A stretch of DNA of 29,739 bases from an uncultured Fidelibacterota bacterium (GTDB lineage: Bacteria; Marinisomatota; Marinisomatia; Marinisomatales; UBA1611), in assembly GCA_913041325.1 (NCBI GenBank), contig CAJWHU010000005.1, positions 1-29,739 on the forward strand, written 5' to 3'. Position numbers and translations under genes: made by a program. This document shows positions 22,929 to 29,739 of this stretch, in pieces; the first letter of the stretch is position 1, and each line of letters opens with the position of its first letter. Below the pieces are notes generated by a model, which was not told where the DNA came from, did not search any database, and was given only the letters and a program-made list of their open reading frames with translations.

Positions 22929-24051
22929 AGTAATGACTATTGTGGGCACTCGGCCGGAGATTATTCGTTTATCTAGAACAATTGCCAAGCTCGATGAATT
23001 TACCGAGCACATTTTGGTTCATACGGGCCAAAACTTCGATTATGAATTAAACGAGGTCTTCTTTAATGATTTAGGTATTCGAAAGCCGAATGAGTTTTTA
23101 GAAGCTGCCGGAGAGAATCCTGCAAAGACTATTGGAGAGGTTATAATTAAGTCTCATGAAGTTATGGAACAGTATAAGCCGGATGCAATACTGTTTTTAG
23201 GGGATACTAATAGCAGTTTGGCCTCTATATCTGCTAAGCGCCTTAAAATACCCATATTCCACATGGAAGCAGGTAATAGATGTTTTGACTTCCGCGTTCC
23301 AGAGGAAATTAATCGTCGTATAGTTGATCATATTTCTGATATCAATTTGACCTATAGCTCAATAGCTCGTGATTATTTATTACGGGAGGGATTACCACCT
23401 GACCAGGTTATAAAAACGGGCAGTCCAATGCGAGAAGTTCTCGAATTCTACAAGAAGAATATAGATTCCTCGAGAATTATTCAAAAACTGTCTCTAGTCC
23501 CAGGACAATATTTCCTAGTAAGCTCTCATCGTGAAGAAAATGTTGATTCACCCAAAAATCTTCAGAAAATAATCAGTATATTGAACAACTTGGCACTTCG
23601 TTTCCAAAGTCCTATCATCTTTACTACTCATCCACGCACTCGTAAGCGACTTGAAGTCTTAGGCGTAGAAACTAATCCACTTATCCAGTTTTCAAAACCA
23701 TTTGGTTTTTTTGACTACATTAAATTACAAATGGAGTCTAGATGTGTAATATCTGATAGCGGAACTATTACCGAAGAATCATCAATACTTAATATTCCGG
23801 CGTTAAATATGAGAGAGATACATGAGCGTCCAGAAGGTTTTGAGGAGGCCTCCGTTATCATGGTGGGATTAAATTCGGAGTTGATTAATCGATCCATAGA
23901 AGTATTAGATTTGCAACCTAAAGGTTCAACTCGATTACTACGTCTAGTTGATGATTATTCCCCTAGTAATGTCTCGGATAAAGTGCTTAGGATAATTCTT
24001 AGCTACACAGATTTCGTTAATAGAAAGGTGTGGCGGAAAAATGATTCTTGA
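22921..24051 (+). CDS. fnlC: UDP-N-acetylglucosamine 2-epimerase family (FnlC/WbjD/QnlB-like)
   Basis: A 376-residue GT-B-fold epimerase with GTRPEIIRLSR near the N terminus, HTGQNFDYELNEVFF, the MEAGNRCFDFRVPEEINRR stretch and SSHREENVD with the conserved catalytic-region His. AAGGAG at 22907-22912 lies eight bases before the ATG. HTGQNFDYEL and EAGNRCFD are characteristic of the L-FucNAc/L-QuiNAc 2-epimerases. This should be the last step, inverting C2 of UDP-L-RhaNAc (or L-PneNAc) to give UDP-L-QuiNAc (or L-FucNAc). Confidence 0.92.
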   Translation: MLKVMTIVGTRPEIIRLSRTIAKLDEFTEHILVHTGQNFDYELNEVFFNDLGIRKPNEFLEAAGENPAKTIGEVIIKSHEVMEQYKPDAILFLGDTNSSLASISAKRLKIPIFHMEAGNRCFDFRVPEEINRRIVDHISDINLTYSSIARDYLLREGLPPDQVIKTGSPMREVLEFYKKNIDSSRIIQKLSLVPGQYFLVSSHREENVDSPKNLQKIISILNNLALRFQSPIIFTTHPRTRKRLEVLGVETNPLIQFSKPFGFFDYIKLQMESRCVISDSGTITEESSILNIPALNMREIHERPEGFEEASVIMVGLNSELINRSIEVLDLQPKGSTRLLRLVDDYSPSNVSDKVLRIILSYTDFVNRKVWRKNDS

Positions 24052-24081
24052 TTTGCATCCGCTAGCACTCTAATCAGTGTA

Positions 24082-25245
24082 ATGGAAAAAAAATATAATT
24101 GTTCTGATGAAGTCGTATTGATCGCTCAGCACTGTGATAGTCGAGAGAACTCAACTGGACTATATTGGCAACAGATTGTTCAGTCATTATCCGTCGACAT
24201 AGACGTAACATTAGTCGCAGTAGAAATACATCCAAAACTATTTGACACTGGATGTGAAGTCATTCACGTTTCTTTAAAAAATTCTTTGTTTCGTAAGTTA
24301 ATGCCTGAAAAACTTTATGTATTCTATAGAATGATGTTTTCAATGATTGGGCTTTCTCTAAAAGGAAAGCACCTTGTTATTGGAACTAATCCTCTATTTT
24401 TACCTTTAGCAGTACCCTATTTCAAGATTTTAGGTACTAAGAGTTTAACTCTGCTTTGTTATGATTTATTCCCTCAAAATTTAATGGCGCAGGTTGGTCC
24501 GGTTTTTCGTACTCTACTAAGAAGCTTATCTCTGCTTTACCGTGCATCATATAAACTTTGCGATAACATAATAGTTGTTGGAAGAGATATGAAAGAAGAG
24601 TTTATTAAAAATGGATTCTCTGAAACTAGCCTTCATTATATTCCCAACTGGGGACAGAGGGTTTCAAATGATTATAAGGCTTGTCAATTTGGCACAGATA
24701 GTAAACTTAAGCTCCTGTTCTTTGGCAATTTAGGACAATTTCAAGGAATTCCTGAATTACTAGATCAGATTTGTCACGTTAAGCGGAAAGATGTTGACTT
24801 CTTATTTGTTGGAGCGGGAGAAAATCAGAATTTAATTCAGAAGTACGCTAAACAAGACAGGCGGATTAAGTATTTAGGGCAGGTTCCCATGTCTGAAAGA
24901 GATGAAGTATACAAAAAAGCTCACCTTTCTATAATTAGTGTTCGTCCAGGGATGAAGGGACTTTGTGTTCCCAGTAAATGTTATTTTGCTCTTGCAAACC
25001 AACACCCAATTATAGCCATGGTTGAGAAAAATAGCGAAATTGATCTTTTGTGTTCAGATTTGGATTGTGGTTGGTTAATTGATTACGAAGATTGCTTCTC
25101 CATGAGTAATATATTGGATGCGATCGATGAAGATGTATTTAAGGATAAATTAAATAAAGTCCAGCAGATTTCAACCAAGTTAATTGATGGTACTCAGAGT
25201 TTACATTTGATTAAAAACATCATGATGAAAAATCTACGGAGTTAG
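24082..25245 (+). CDS. GT4-family glycosyltransferase (WbuB-like)
   Basis: A 387-residue GT-B glycosyltransferase. The N-terminal half has QHCDSRENSTGLYWQQIVQS and LLCYDLFPQNLMAQVG, resembling L-FucNAc transferases of the WbuB type, which also follow fnlA-B-C genes. The donor lobe carries LKLLFFGNLGQFQGIPELLD, FLFVGAGENQ and a terminal SIISVRPGMKGLCVPSK ending the catalytic domain. It starts 30 bp after the 2-epimerase, so it probably transfers the 6-deoxy-L-hexosamine made by the preceding genes. No clear Shine-Dalgarno precedes its ATG. Confidence 0.85.
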   Translation: MEKKYNCSDEVVLIAQHCDSRENSTGLYWQQIVQSLSVDIDVTLVAVEIHPKLFDTGCEVIHVSLKNSLFRKLMPEKLYVFYRMMFSMIGLSLKGKHLVIGTNPLFLPLAVPYFKILGTKSLTLLCYDLFPQNLMAQVGPVFRTLLRSLSLLYRASYKLCDNIIVVGRDMKEEFIKNGFSETSLHYIPNWGQRVSNDYKACQFGTDSKLKLLFFGNLGQFQGIPELLDQICHVKRKDVDFLFVGAGENQNLIQKYAKQDRRIKYLGQVPMSERDEVYKKAHLSIISVRPGMKGLCVPSKCYFALANQHPIIAMVEKNSEIDLLCSDLDCGWLIDYEDCFSMSNILDAIDEDVFKDKLNKVQQISTKLIDGTQSLHLIKNIMMKNLRS

Positions 25246-25260
25246 TTTTCAAGGTTAACA

Positions 25261-25289
25261 TTGCTTCTCCCAGAGGCTATATTTATATT
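25261..25289 (+). promoter_or_regulatory. Candidate promoter before the QuiNAc-initiation genes
   Basis: TTGCTT (25261-25266) and TATATT (25284-25289) are separated by 17 bases, placing a start about 40 bases before the GTG at 25336. The -10 is good and the -35 is weak. The site sits in the 90-bp gap after the GT4 gene. Confidence 0.3.
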
Positions 25290-25335
25290 AATTAGATCAA
25301 CAGCTAGATCGCTCGAATAGGACAATTTAGATAAT

Positions 25336-26277
25336 GTGAAGAAAAATCCTCATAAAATTTTAGTTACTGGATCAAATGGGTTTGTTGGGTCGGAGTTATG
25401 CCAGGGACTGCGTGCTACTGATTATGCTTGTACAGGCTCTATTCGTGATAGCAAAAAAGCAATAACTGGACAAGAGCATGTTGTTGTAGAAACTCTAGAT
25501 TCAAGCACTGACTGGAGAGCAGCATTGGCAGGATGTGATACGGTAATTCATTTGGCGGGACGTGCTCACGTACTCACCGAAAATGTTTCCGACCCGTCGT
25601 CCATATTTAGGGAGATTAATACCCTGGGTACATTAAATCTCGCCGAACAAGCAGCAGAACTTGGTATTTCTCGGTTTATATTCTTGAGTTCCATAGCTGT
25701 CAATGGTGCATTTACATCAGGGCTACCATTTACCCCTAATGATCCACCATTTCCTCATTCCCCCTATGCGATGTCCAAGCTGGAGGCCGAAATTGGTCTA
25801 CGTAAGTTAAGCAAAAGGTCAAATCTGGAGGTAGTAATTATTCGTGCCCCAGCCGTCTACGGCAAAAATGCGCCCGGGAATTTTAGGCTTTTAGCGCAAT
25901 TCATTAGGTACGGTATACCGCTTCCTGTTGGGTCTATTTGCAATCGCCGTAGTTTAGTGTCTATTAAAAATTTAGTGAGTTTTATCGTATTGTGTATTGA
26001 GCACCAAAAGGTGGAAAATAAGTTATTTATTGTTAGTGATAATGAAGACTTATCGACAGTAGAAGTTGTTAAATTAATGGGTAAGTTTGTTGGTAAGAAG
26101 CCAAGGATTATAAAGTTTTCGTTGATATTACTACGCTTTATCTTTAAGTGTTTAGGTAAGCAAAAAGTTGGTCAGAGTTTGATGGAAGATCTTCAAGTGG
26201 ACAGTGATCTTTGCGAGGAATTGCTGGGATGGTCTCCACCTTTCAGCCCTAAGGCATTCATTAAAAGTCTCGATTAA
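25336..26277 (+). CDS. wbpV: NAD(P)-dependent 4-keto reductase, probable UDP-D-QuiNAc synthesis (WbpV-like)
   Basis: A 313-residue extended SDR with TGSNGFVGSE at residues 11-20, VIHLAGRAHVL (70-80), LSSIAVNG and Tyr144/Lys148 in YAMSK. The VIHLAGRAHV and RAPAVYGKNAPGNF stretches are typical of the WbpV group, which reduces UDP-4-keto-6-deoxy-GlcNAc to UDP-QuiNAc. Placement next to a small initiating transferase and a WbpM-type dehydratase, as in many O-antigen loci, supports this; a 4-epimerase (Gne-like) function is the main alternative. Translation starts at GTG 25336, which overlaps an out-of-frame ATG immediately followed by TGA (25334-25339). Confidence 0.8.
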   Translation: MKKNPHKILVTGSNGFVGSELCQGLRATDYACTGSIRDSKKAITGQEHVVVETLDSSTDWRAALAGCDTVIHLAGRAHVLTENVSDPSSIFREINTLGTLNLAEQAAELGISRFIFLSSIAVNGAFTSGLPFTPNDPPFPHSPYAMSKLEAEIGLRKLSKRSNLEVVIIRAPAVYGKNAPGNFRLLAQFIRYGIPLPVGSICNRRSLVSIKNLVSFIVLCIEHQKVENKLFIVSDNEDLSTVEVVKLMGKFVGKKPRIIKFSLILLRFIFKCLGKQKVGQSLMEDLQVDSDLCEELLGWSPPFSPKAFIKSLD

Positions 26278-26387
26278 TCATTTTAAAAGAAAGCAAAGTA
26301 CTTGGACCATGGAAATATTTCCAATGATGGATAGTTTGAGTCAAAATGTCTCGATGGCAAGTCTTGTAAGTGTAGCCTTTTATCAAA

Positions 26388-26948
26388 ATGATTAGATTTA
26401 TAAGTTTAATATTTAGTTTATTAATTGCCTTTTTTCTTGTGCTGCCAATTATTCTGATATCAATTATTATTTTCTTAAAAGATAGAGAGTACCCACTTTA
26501 TTTTTCTTCTAGAATCGGAAAGAATAATAAAATCTTTCTGATGCCAAAGTTTAGAACCATGCGTTCAAATACTCCTCAAGAAGCTACTCATTTACTAACA
26601 AATCCAGATGATTATCTTCTTTCTACAGGAAGTTTTTTAAGGAAATATAGTTTAGATGAATTGCCTCAGATAATATCGATTATCAAAGGTGACATGGCAT
26701 TTGTTGGCCCCAGACCTGCTTTATTCAATCAAGATGATTTAATTAATCAAAGGGACCTGAAAGAGATAAGTCAACTAAAACCGGGAATTACGGGCTGGGC
26801 TCAAGTTAATGGAAGAGATAATCTGTCTATAGAAGAAAAAGTTCAATATGATGAAGAGTATTTGAGAAGGGCTTCCATGAGTTTTGACATTTATATAATT
26901 TGGCTAACTATTATTAAGGTGATAAAAAAAGATGGAATTTCTCATTAA
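26388..26948 (+). CDS. PglC-like initiating phosphoglycosyltransferase
   Basis: A 186-residue monotopic sugar-phosphate transferase of the short PglC type (no N-terminal WbaP/WcaJ membrane domain). Residues 3-30 form the re-entrant membrane helix. KFRTMR (54-59) is followed by the catalytic Asp90-Glu91 dyad in SLDELPQ, GDMAFVGPRPAL (101-112) and PGITGWAQVNGRD. It would transfer a sugar-1-phosphate from a UDP sugar, here probably UDP-D-QuiNAc, to undecaprenyl phosphate at the inner membrane, starting the repeat unit. The 110 bp before it holds no recognised gene and no strong ribosome binding site; an in-frame TAG at 26373 rules out a longer N terminus. Confidence 0.9.
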   Translation: MIRFISLIFSLLIAFFLVLPIILISIIIFLKDREYPLYFSSRIGKNNKIFLMPKFRTMRSNTPQEATHLLTNPDDYLLSTGSFLRKYSLDELPQIISIIKGDMAFVGPRPALFNQDDLINQRDLKEISQLKPGITGWAQVNGRDNLSIEEKVQYDEEYLRRASMSFDIYIIWLTIIKVIKKDGISH

Positions 26949-26969
26949 ATATTCCATCTACACTGGTTT

Positions 26970-28874
26970 ATGAATATAAAAAAATCTTTATTATCAACCT
27001 CAAGACTCAATAAAAAGCTTTTAGCTTTGTTTTGCGATTTCTTTTCAATGTTTTCCGCTTTGCTTTTAGCACTTATTGTTAGCGATGTTGAAATTGACTC
27101 CTTAAATTTTGAAAAATTCTTGCGGCTATTGTGGATGCCCTTACTCTGCTTAATCGCATTCCGGTATTTTGGCGTTTACAATTCTGTAGTTAGATATATA
27201 AATTTAACTGTAATTTTTGATCTGTCTAAGGCTATTTCTCTTGCTTTTGCTTTAGGCCTGATTGGAAAATATCTCTATAGTTTCTTATTAAATTATTTCA
27301 GCCCTGGCACTTACAATTCTTTGTTTAGCTTTGAAGGCTGGCTAGTGGGTTTTATTACTTTTTCCTTTTTAGTTGTTAGCTCAAGATTAATGGCGCATTT
27401 TTATTTATCAGACAGGGTATCTGAAAAAAGAGTAGTAATTTACGGAGCTGGTGATGCTGGAATACAATTGGCAAGTGCGCTTAGAGTTAGCAAGGAAATG
27501 CAACCCATCGCATTTGTTGATAGTAATTCCTCTTTGCATGGAACTTATTTGGGTAGTATAAAAGTCTTACACCCAAAGAAGCTTGAGCGACTTGCATTGA
27601 GAGGACAAGTAGACGAAGTTCTGATTGCTATGCCATCTGCTTCTAAATCAACTTTAAGAAGTCTTCTTAAAGAAATAGAAAATTATTCAGTTAAAGTAAG
27701 AATTCTGCCGGGTCTTGCGGAGCTGGCTGAAGGAAAGGTCTTGGTTTCAGAATTAAAAGAAGTTGATGTTTCAAATTTGCTTGGGAGATTAGAAGTTGAA
27801 GCAAATCAAGATTTGATTGATAAAAATATAGCTCAAAAAGTAGTCCTAATTACAGGAGCTGGAGGTTCAATAGGGTCAGAGATCTCAAGACAAGTATCAA
27901 AAAATAAAGCGTCTAAGATTATTCTTTTAGATGCAAATGAATATGCTTTATATTCTATAAAACAAGAAATAGAGGGATTTGGAGGAGAAGCTGAGATTTT
28001 CTCTGTCCTTGCAAGTGTTATTAATAAAAAAAGAATCAAAGAGGTATGCAAAGCATTTAATGTAGACACAATTTATCATGCAGCGGCTTATAAACATGTT
28101 TCTTTGGTTGAAGAAAATCCTTTCGAGGCTGTTTTAAATAATATATTTGGAACAAAACTCTGCGCTGAAGCAGCGATAGAGGCTGAAGTAGAAACTTTTG
28201 TTTTAATCTCTACCGATAAAGCTGTTCGACCTACTAATATTATGGGCGCAACCAAAAGATTTTCGGAATTAATACTTCAATCTCTTGCTGTGAATGCTTC
28301 AACTAGAATGACAATGGTTCGGTTTGGTAACGTAATAGGCTCTTCAGGTTCTGCAATACCCTTATTTCAAGAACAAATAAAAGAAGGAGGCCCTGTAACT
28401 GTAACTCATCCTGAAGTAATACGATATTTTATGTCTATACCCGAAGCTGCTGAATTAGTCATACAAGCAGGAGCTATGGGAAAAGGAGGTGATGTATTTG
28501 TTTTAGATATGGGTGAACCGGTAAAGATTTTTGAGCTAGCAAAGAGATTGATTAATCTTAGCGGGATGGAAGTTATGGATGATGATAATCCTGAAGGTGA
28601 TATAGAAATCATTTTTACTGGTTTAAAACCTGGAGAAAAGCTTTATGAAGAATTATTAATTGGGGATAAAGTCAGTACAACTGAACATAAGCAAATACTT
28701 AGAGCTGAAGAAGACTTTATAGACGCTAGTAAGTTAGAACATTATCTGAACTTAATACAGCAAGCTGAAAATAGCGGTGATGTAAAAGCATTAAAAGATA
28801 TATTAGGGCAAGCTGTTTCAGGTTTTAAGCCTTCTGAAGATATTGTTGATGTTGTTTATCAGCAAAAAATTTAA
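26970..28874 (+). CDS. wbpM: Membrane-bound UDP-GlcNAc 4,6-dehydratase (WbpM/PglF type)
   Basis: A 634-residue protein with the full WbpM plan. About four hydrophobic segments span residues 18-38, 54-66, 84-108 and 123-140. A first Rossmann fold begins with VVIYGAGDAGIQL (155-167), a DVSNLLGR linker motif follows (266-273), and the catalytic SDR domain starts at VVLITGAGGSIGSE (291-304). The active-site region LISTDKAVRPTNIMGATK has Met425 and Lys429 where classical SDRs have Tyr and Lys, the usual state for this group. It makes UDP-4-keto-6-deoxy-GlcNAc, the substrate for the reductase at 25336. It lies at the locus end, a common position for wbpM-type genes. Confidence 0.93.
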   Translation: MNIKKSLLSTSRLNKKLLALFCDFFSMFSALLLALIVSDVEIDSLNFEKFLRLLWMPLLCLIAFRYFGVYNSVVRYINLTVIFDLSKAISLAFALGLIGKYLYSFLLNYFSPGTYNSLFSFEGWLVGFITFSFLVVSSRLMAHFYLSDRVSEKRVVIYGAGDAGIQLASALRVSKEMQPIAFVDSNSSLHGTYLGSIKVLHPKKLERLALRGQVDEVLIAMPSASKSTLRSLLKEIENYSVKVRILPGLAELAEGKVLVSELKEVDVSNLLGRLEVEANQDLIDKNIAQKVVLITGAGGSIGSEISRQVSKNKASKIILLDANEYALYSIKQEIEGFGGEAEIFSVLASVINKKRIKEVCKAFNVDTIYHAAAYKHVSLVEENPFEAVLNNIFGTKLCAEAAIEAEVETFVLISTDKAVRPTNIMGATKRFSELILQSLAVNASTRMTMVRFGNVIGSSGSAIPLFQEQIKEGGPVTVTHPEVIRYFMSIPEAAELVIQAGAMGKGGDVFVLDMGEPVKIFELAKRLINLSGMEVMDDDNPEGDIEIIFTGLKPGEKLYEELLIGDKVSTTEHKQILRAEEDFIDASKLEHYLNLIQQAENSGDVKALKDILGQAVSGFKPSEDIVDVVYQQKI

Positions 28875-28889
28875 TTTACATAGATTATC

Positions 28890-29714
28890 TTGTTTACTTT
28901 TATAGACTCCATTGAAGACTTAGCCTATCTGAATGAAGAGCTATCTCAAAAAAGTTATTTGGGCGTAGATACAGAGTTTAGGAGAACTACTAAAGATAAT
29001 ATGAGATTAGCCTTACTTCAGGTGAATGATGGCGATGAAACTTACCTTATTGACACTATCCTTATTGAAGATCCTGGTAGTAATGCAGATTTCTTATTTT
29101 CTCCAACGGTCATCAAGATATTTCATTCCTGCAAAGAAGATCTAGAAGCTGTTTTTTCTTGGACAAAAAAAGAAATGGTAAACATTTTTGATACACAGAT
29201 AGCAAATTCTCTTTTAGATGGGGATTTTTCGATAGGATATCAAGGCTTAGTAGAACAAGAGATGGATATTGTTTTAAATAAAAATGAAACTAGATCGAAT
29301 TGGATTCGAAGACCTTTATCTGATTCGCAACTAAAATACGCAGCATTAGATGTGGAGTATTTAATTCATCTATATAAAGTTCAATTGGAAGAATTAATTA
29401 ATACGGCTAAACTTGAATGGCATGATCAAGAAATTAAAAGATTAACAGAAGTCACATTCAATCCCTTACTTCATAACGAGCTAGAAAGAACGATAACTAA
29501 AGCAGAAGAAGCGGATCTTTTGCTAAGATTCAATAAAGTTGTTCAAATAATATCAAAAAAAGAAAAGATTAATCCAACCTTATTCTTTTCTAAGAAGGCT
29601 CAAAAAGATTTTCTGAGGTTGGTTTTTAAAGTAGGCATAGAAAACGCTTGCAATGAAATTACACCATGGAGAAGTCAACTAATTAAAGAAGATACTCTTA
29701 ATCTTTTGAGATAA
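28890..29714 (+). CDS. rnd: Ribonuclease D, short form with one HRDC-like domain
   Basis: A 274-residue 3'-5' exoribonuclease of the DEDDy class, acting on tRNA and other structured RNA 3' ends. Exo I is LGVDTEF, Exo II includes IFHSCKEDLEAVF with NIFDTQIANSLL, and Exo III is KYAALDVEYLIHLY with the catalytic Tyr and Asp. Typical RNase D is about 370 residues with two HRDC domains; here only about 70 C-terminal residues follow, and their end (TPWRSQLIKEDTLNLL) resembles the end of the second HRDC domain. The first appears to be missing. The only usual start is TTG 28890, since TAG at 28881 closes the frame. It is unrelated to polysaccharide synthesis and probably marks the chromosomal border of the locus. 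Confidence 0.88.
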   Translation: MFTFIDSIEDLAYLNEELSQKSYLGVDTEFRRTTKDNMRLALLQVNDGDETYLIDTILIEDPGSNADFLFSPTVIKIFHSCKEDLEAVFSWTKKEMVNIFDTQIANSLLDGDFSIGYQGLVEQEMDIVLNKNETRSNWIRRPLSDSQLKYAALDVEYLIHLYKVQLEELINTAKLEWHDQEIKRLTEVTFNPLLHNELERTITKAEEADLLLRFNKVVQIISKKEKINPTLFFSKKAQKDFLRLVFKVGIENACNEITPWRSQLIKEDTLNLLR

Positions 29715-29739
29715 CTTTATGTATTGGTTTATTTACATA

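Noticed and set aside
26204..26395. 63-codon + strand frame overlapping the end of the WbpV-like gene and the gap before the PglC-like gene
   Set aside because: Two thirds lies inside a confident gene in another frame. The remaining 28 codons from the ATG at 26309 show no recognisable motif and no ribosome binding site. I see nothing else functional in the gap 26278-26387.

Overview
The window is a 29.7-kb stretch of a surface-polysaccharide (O-antigen or capsule type) biosynthesis locus. All 29 recognised genes lie on the + strand, packed with short gaps or 1-30 bp overlaps. The DNA is AT-rich. The gene families (RfbF/RfbG, FnlA/FnlC, WbpV/WbpM, a bacterial initiating sugar-phosphate transferase, and RNase D as the right-hand border) point to a Gram-negative bacterium. 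I infer a low-GC gammaproteobacterium, possibly marine; the sequence does not fix the lineage. No tRNA, rRNA, IS element, CRISPR array or integrase was seen.

Layout. (1) 2-2506: the tail of a nonulosonic-acid (legionaminate/neuraminate-type) module, with a Gfo/Idh oxidoreductase cut by the window edge, a CMP-nonulosonate synthetase and an SDR. (2) 2562-3584: a sulfotransferase-like protein. (3) 3704-7267: a phosphonate module, with a cytidylyltransferase/PEP-mutase fusion, phosphonopyruvate decarboxylase and a phosphonoacetaldehyde-reductase-type iron alcohol dehydrogenase. The predicted product is 2-hydroxyethylphosphonate, activated as its CMP derivative. (4) 7373-15336: a markedly more AT-rich block with a GT-B-like transferase of unknown specificity, a 3-oxidation/acylation/transamination cassette for a 3-acylamino sugar, a NeuD/PglD-like acyltransferase, an epimerase/dehydratase, a second aminotransferase and a GT-B glycosyltransferase. 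(5) 15356-18854: a CDP-hexose branch (RfbF, RfbG, RmlC-like epimerase, Lys-type DegT aminotransferase). (6) 18832-20900: a GT2 glycosyltransferase and a Wzy-like polymerase. (7) 21034-25245: an RmlD-like reductase, FnlA-type dehydratase/epimerase, 2-epimerase and GT4 transferase, read as a UDP-L-QuiNAc (or L-FucNAc) module with its transferase. (8) 25336-28874: WbpV-like reductase, PglC-like phosphoglycosyltransferase and WbpM-like dehydratase, which together would make UDP-D-QuiNAc and load it on undecaprenyl phosphate to start the repeat unit. (9) 28890-29714: a short RNase D, a housekeeping gene that probably borders the locus.

Working model (inference): QuiNAc-1-phosphate starts the unit. 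The three glycosyltransferases and possibly the GT-B-like protein at 7373 add L-QuiNAc or L-FucNAc, a CDP-derived 4-amino (or 3-amino) 6-deoxyhexose, a 3-acylamino sugar and a nonulosonate. Hydroxyethylphosphonate and possibly sulfate decorate the chain, and the Wzy-like protein polymerises it. No Wzx flippase, Wzz regulator or nonulosonate synthase (NeuB/LegI) is in the window; they would have to lie upstream or elsewhere.

Most worth following up: the phosphonate module inside an O-antigen-type locus with an orphan transferase next to it; the CDP-sugar branch ending in an ordinary PLP aminotransferase instead of the RfbH dehydrase; a perfect 16-bp inverted repeat just before the gene at 14071; and an RNase D that seems to lack its first HRDC domain.
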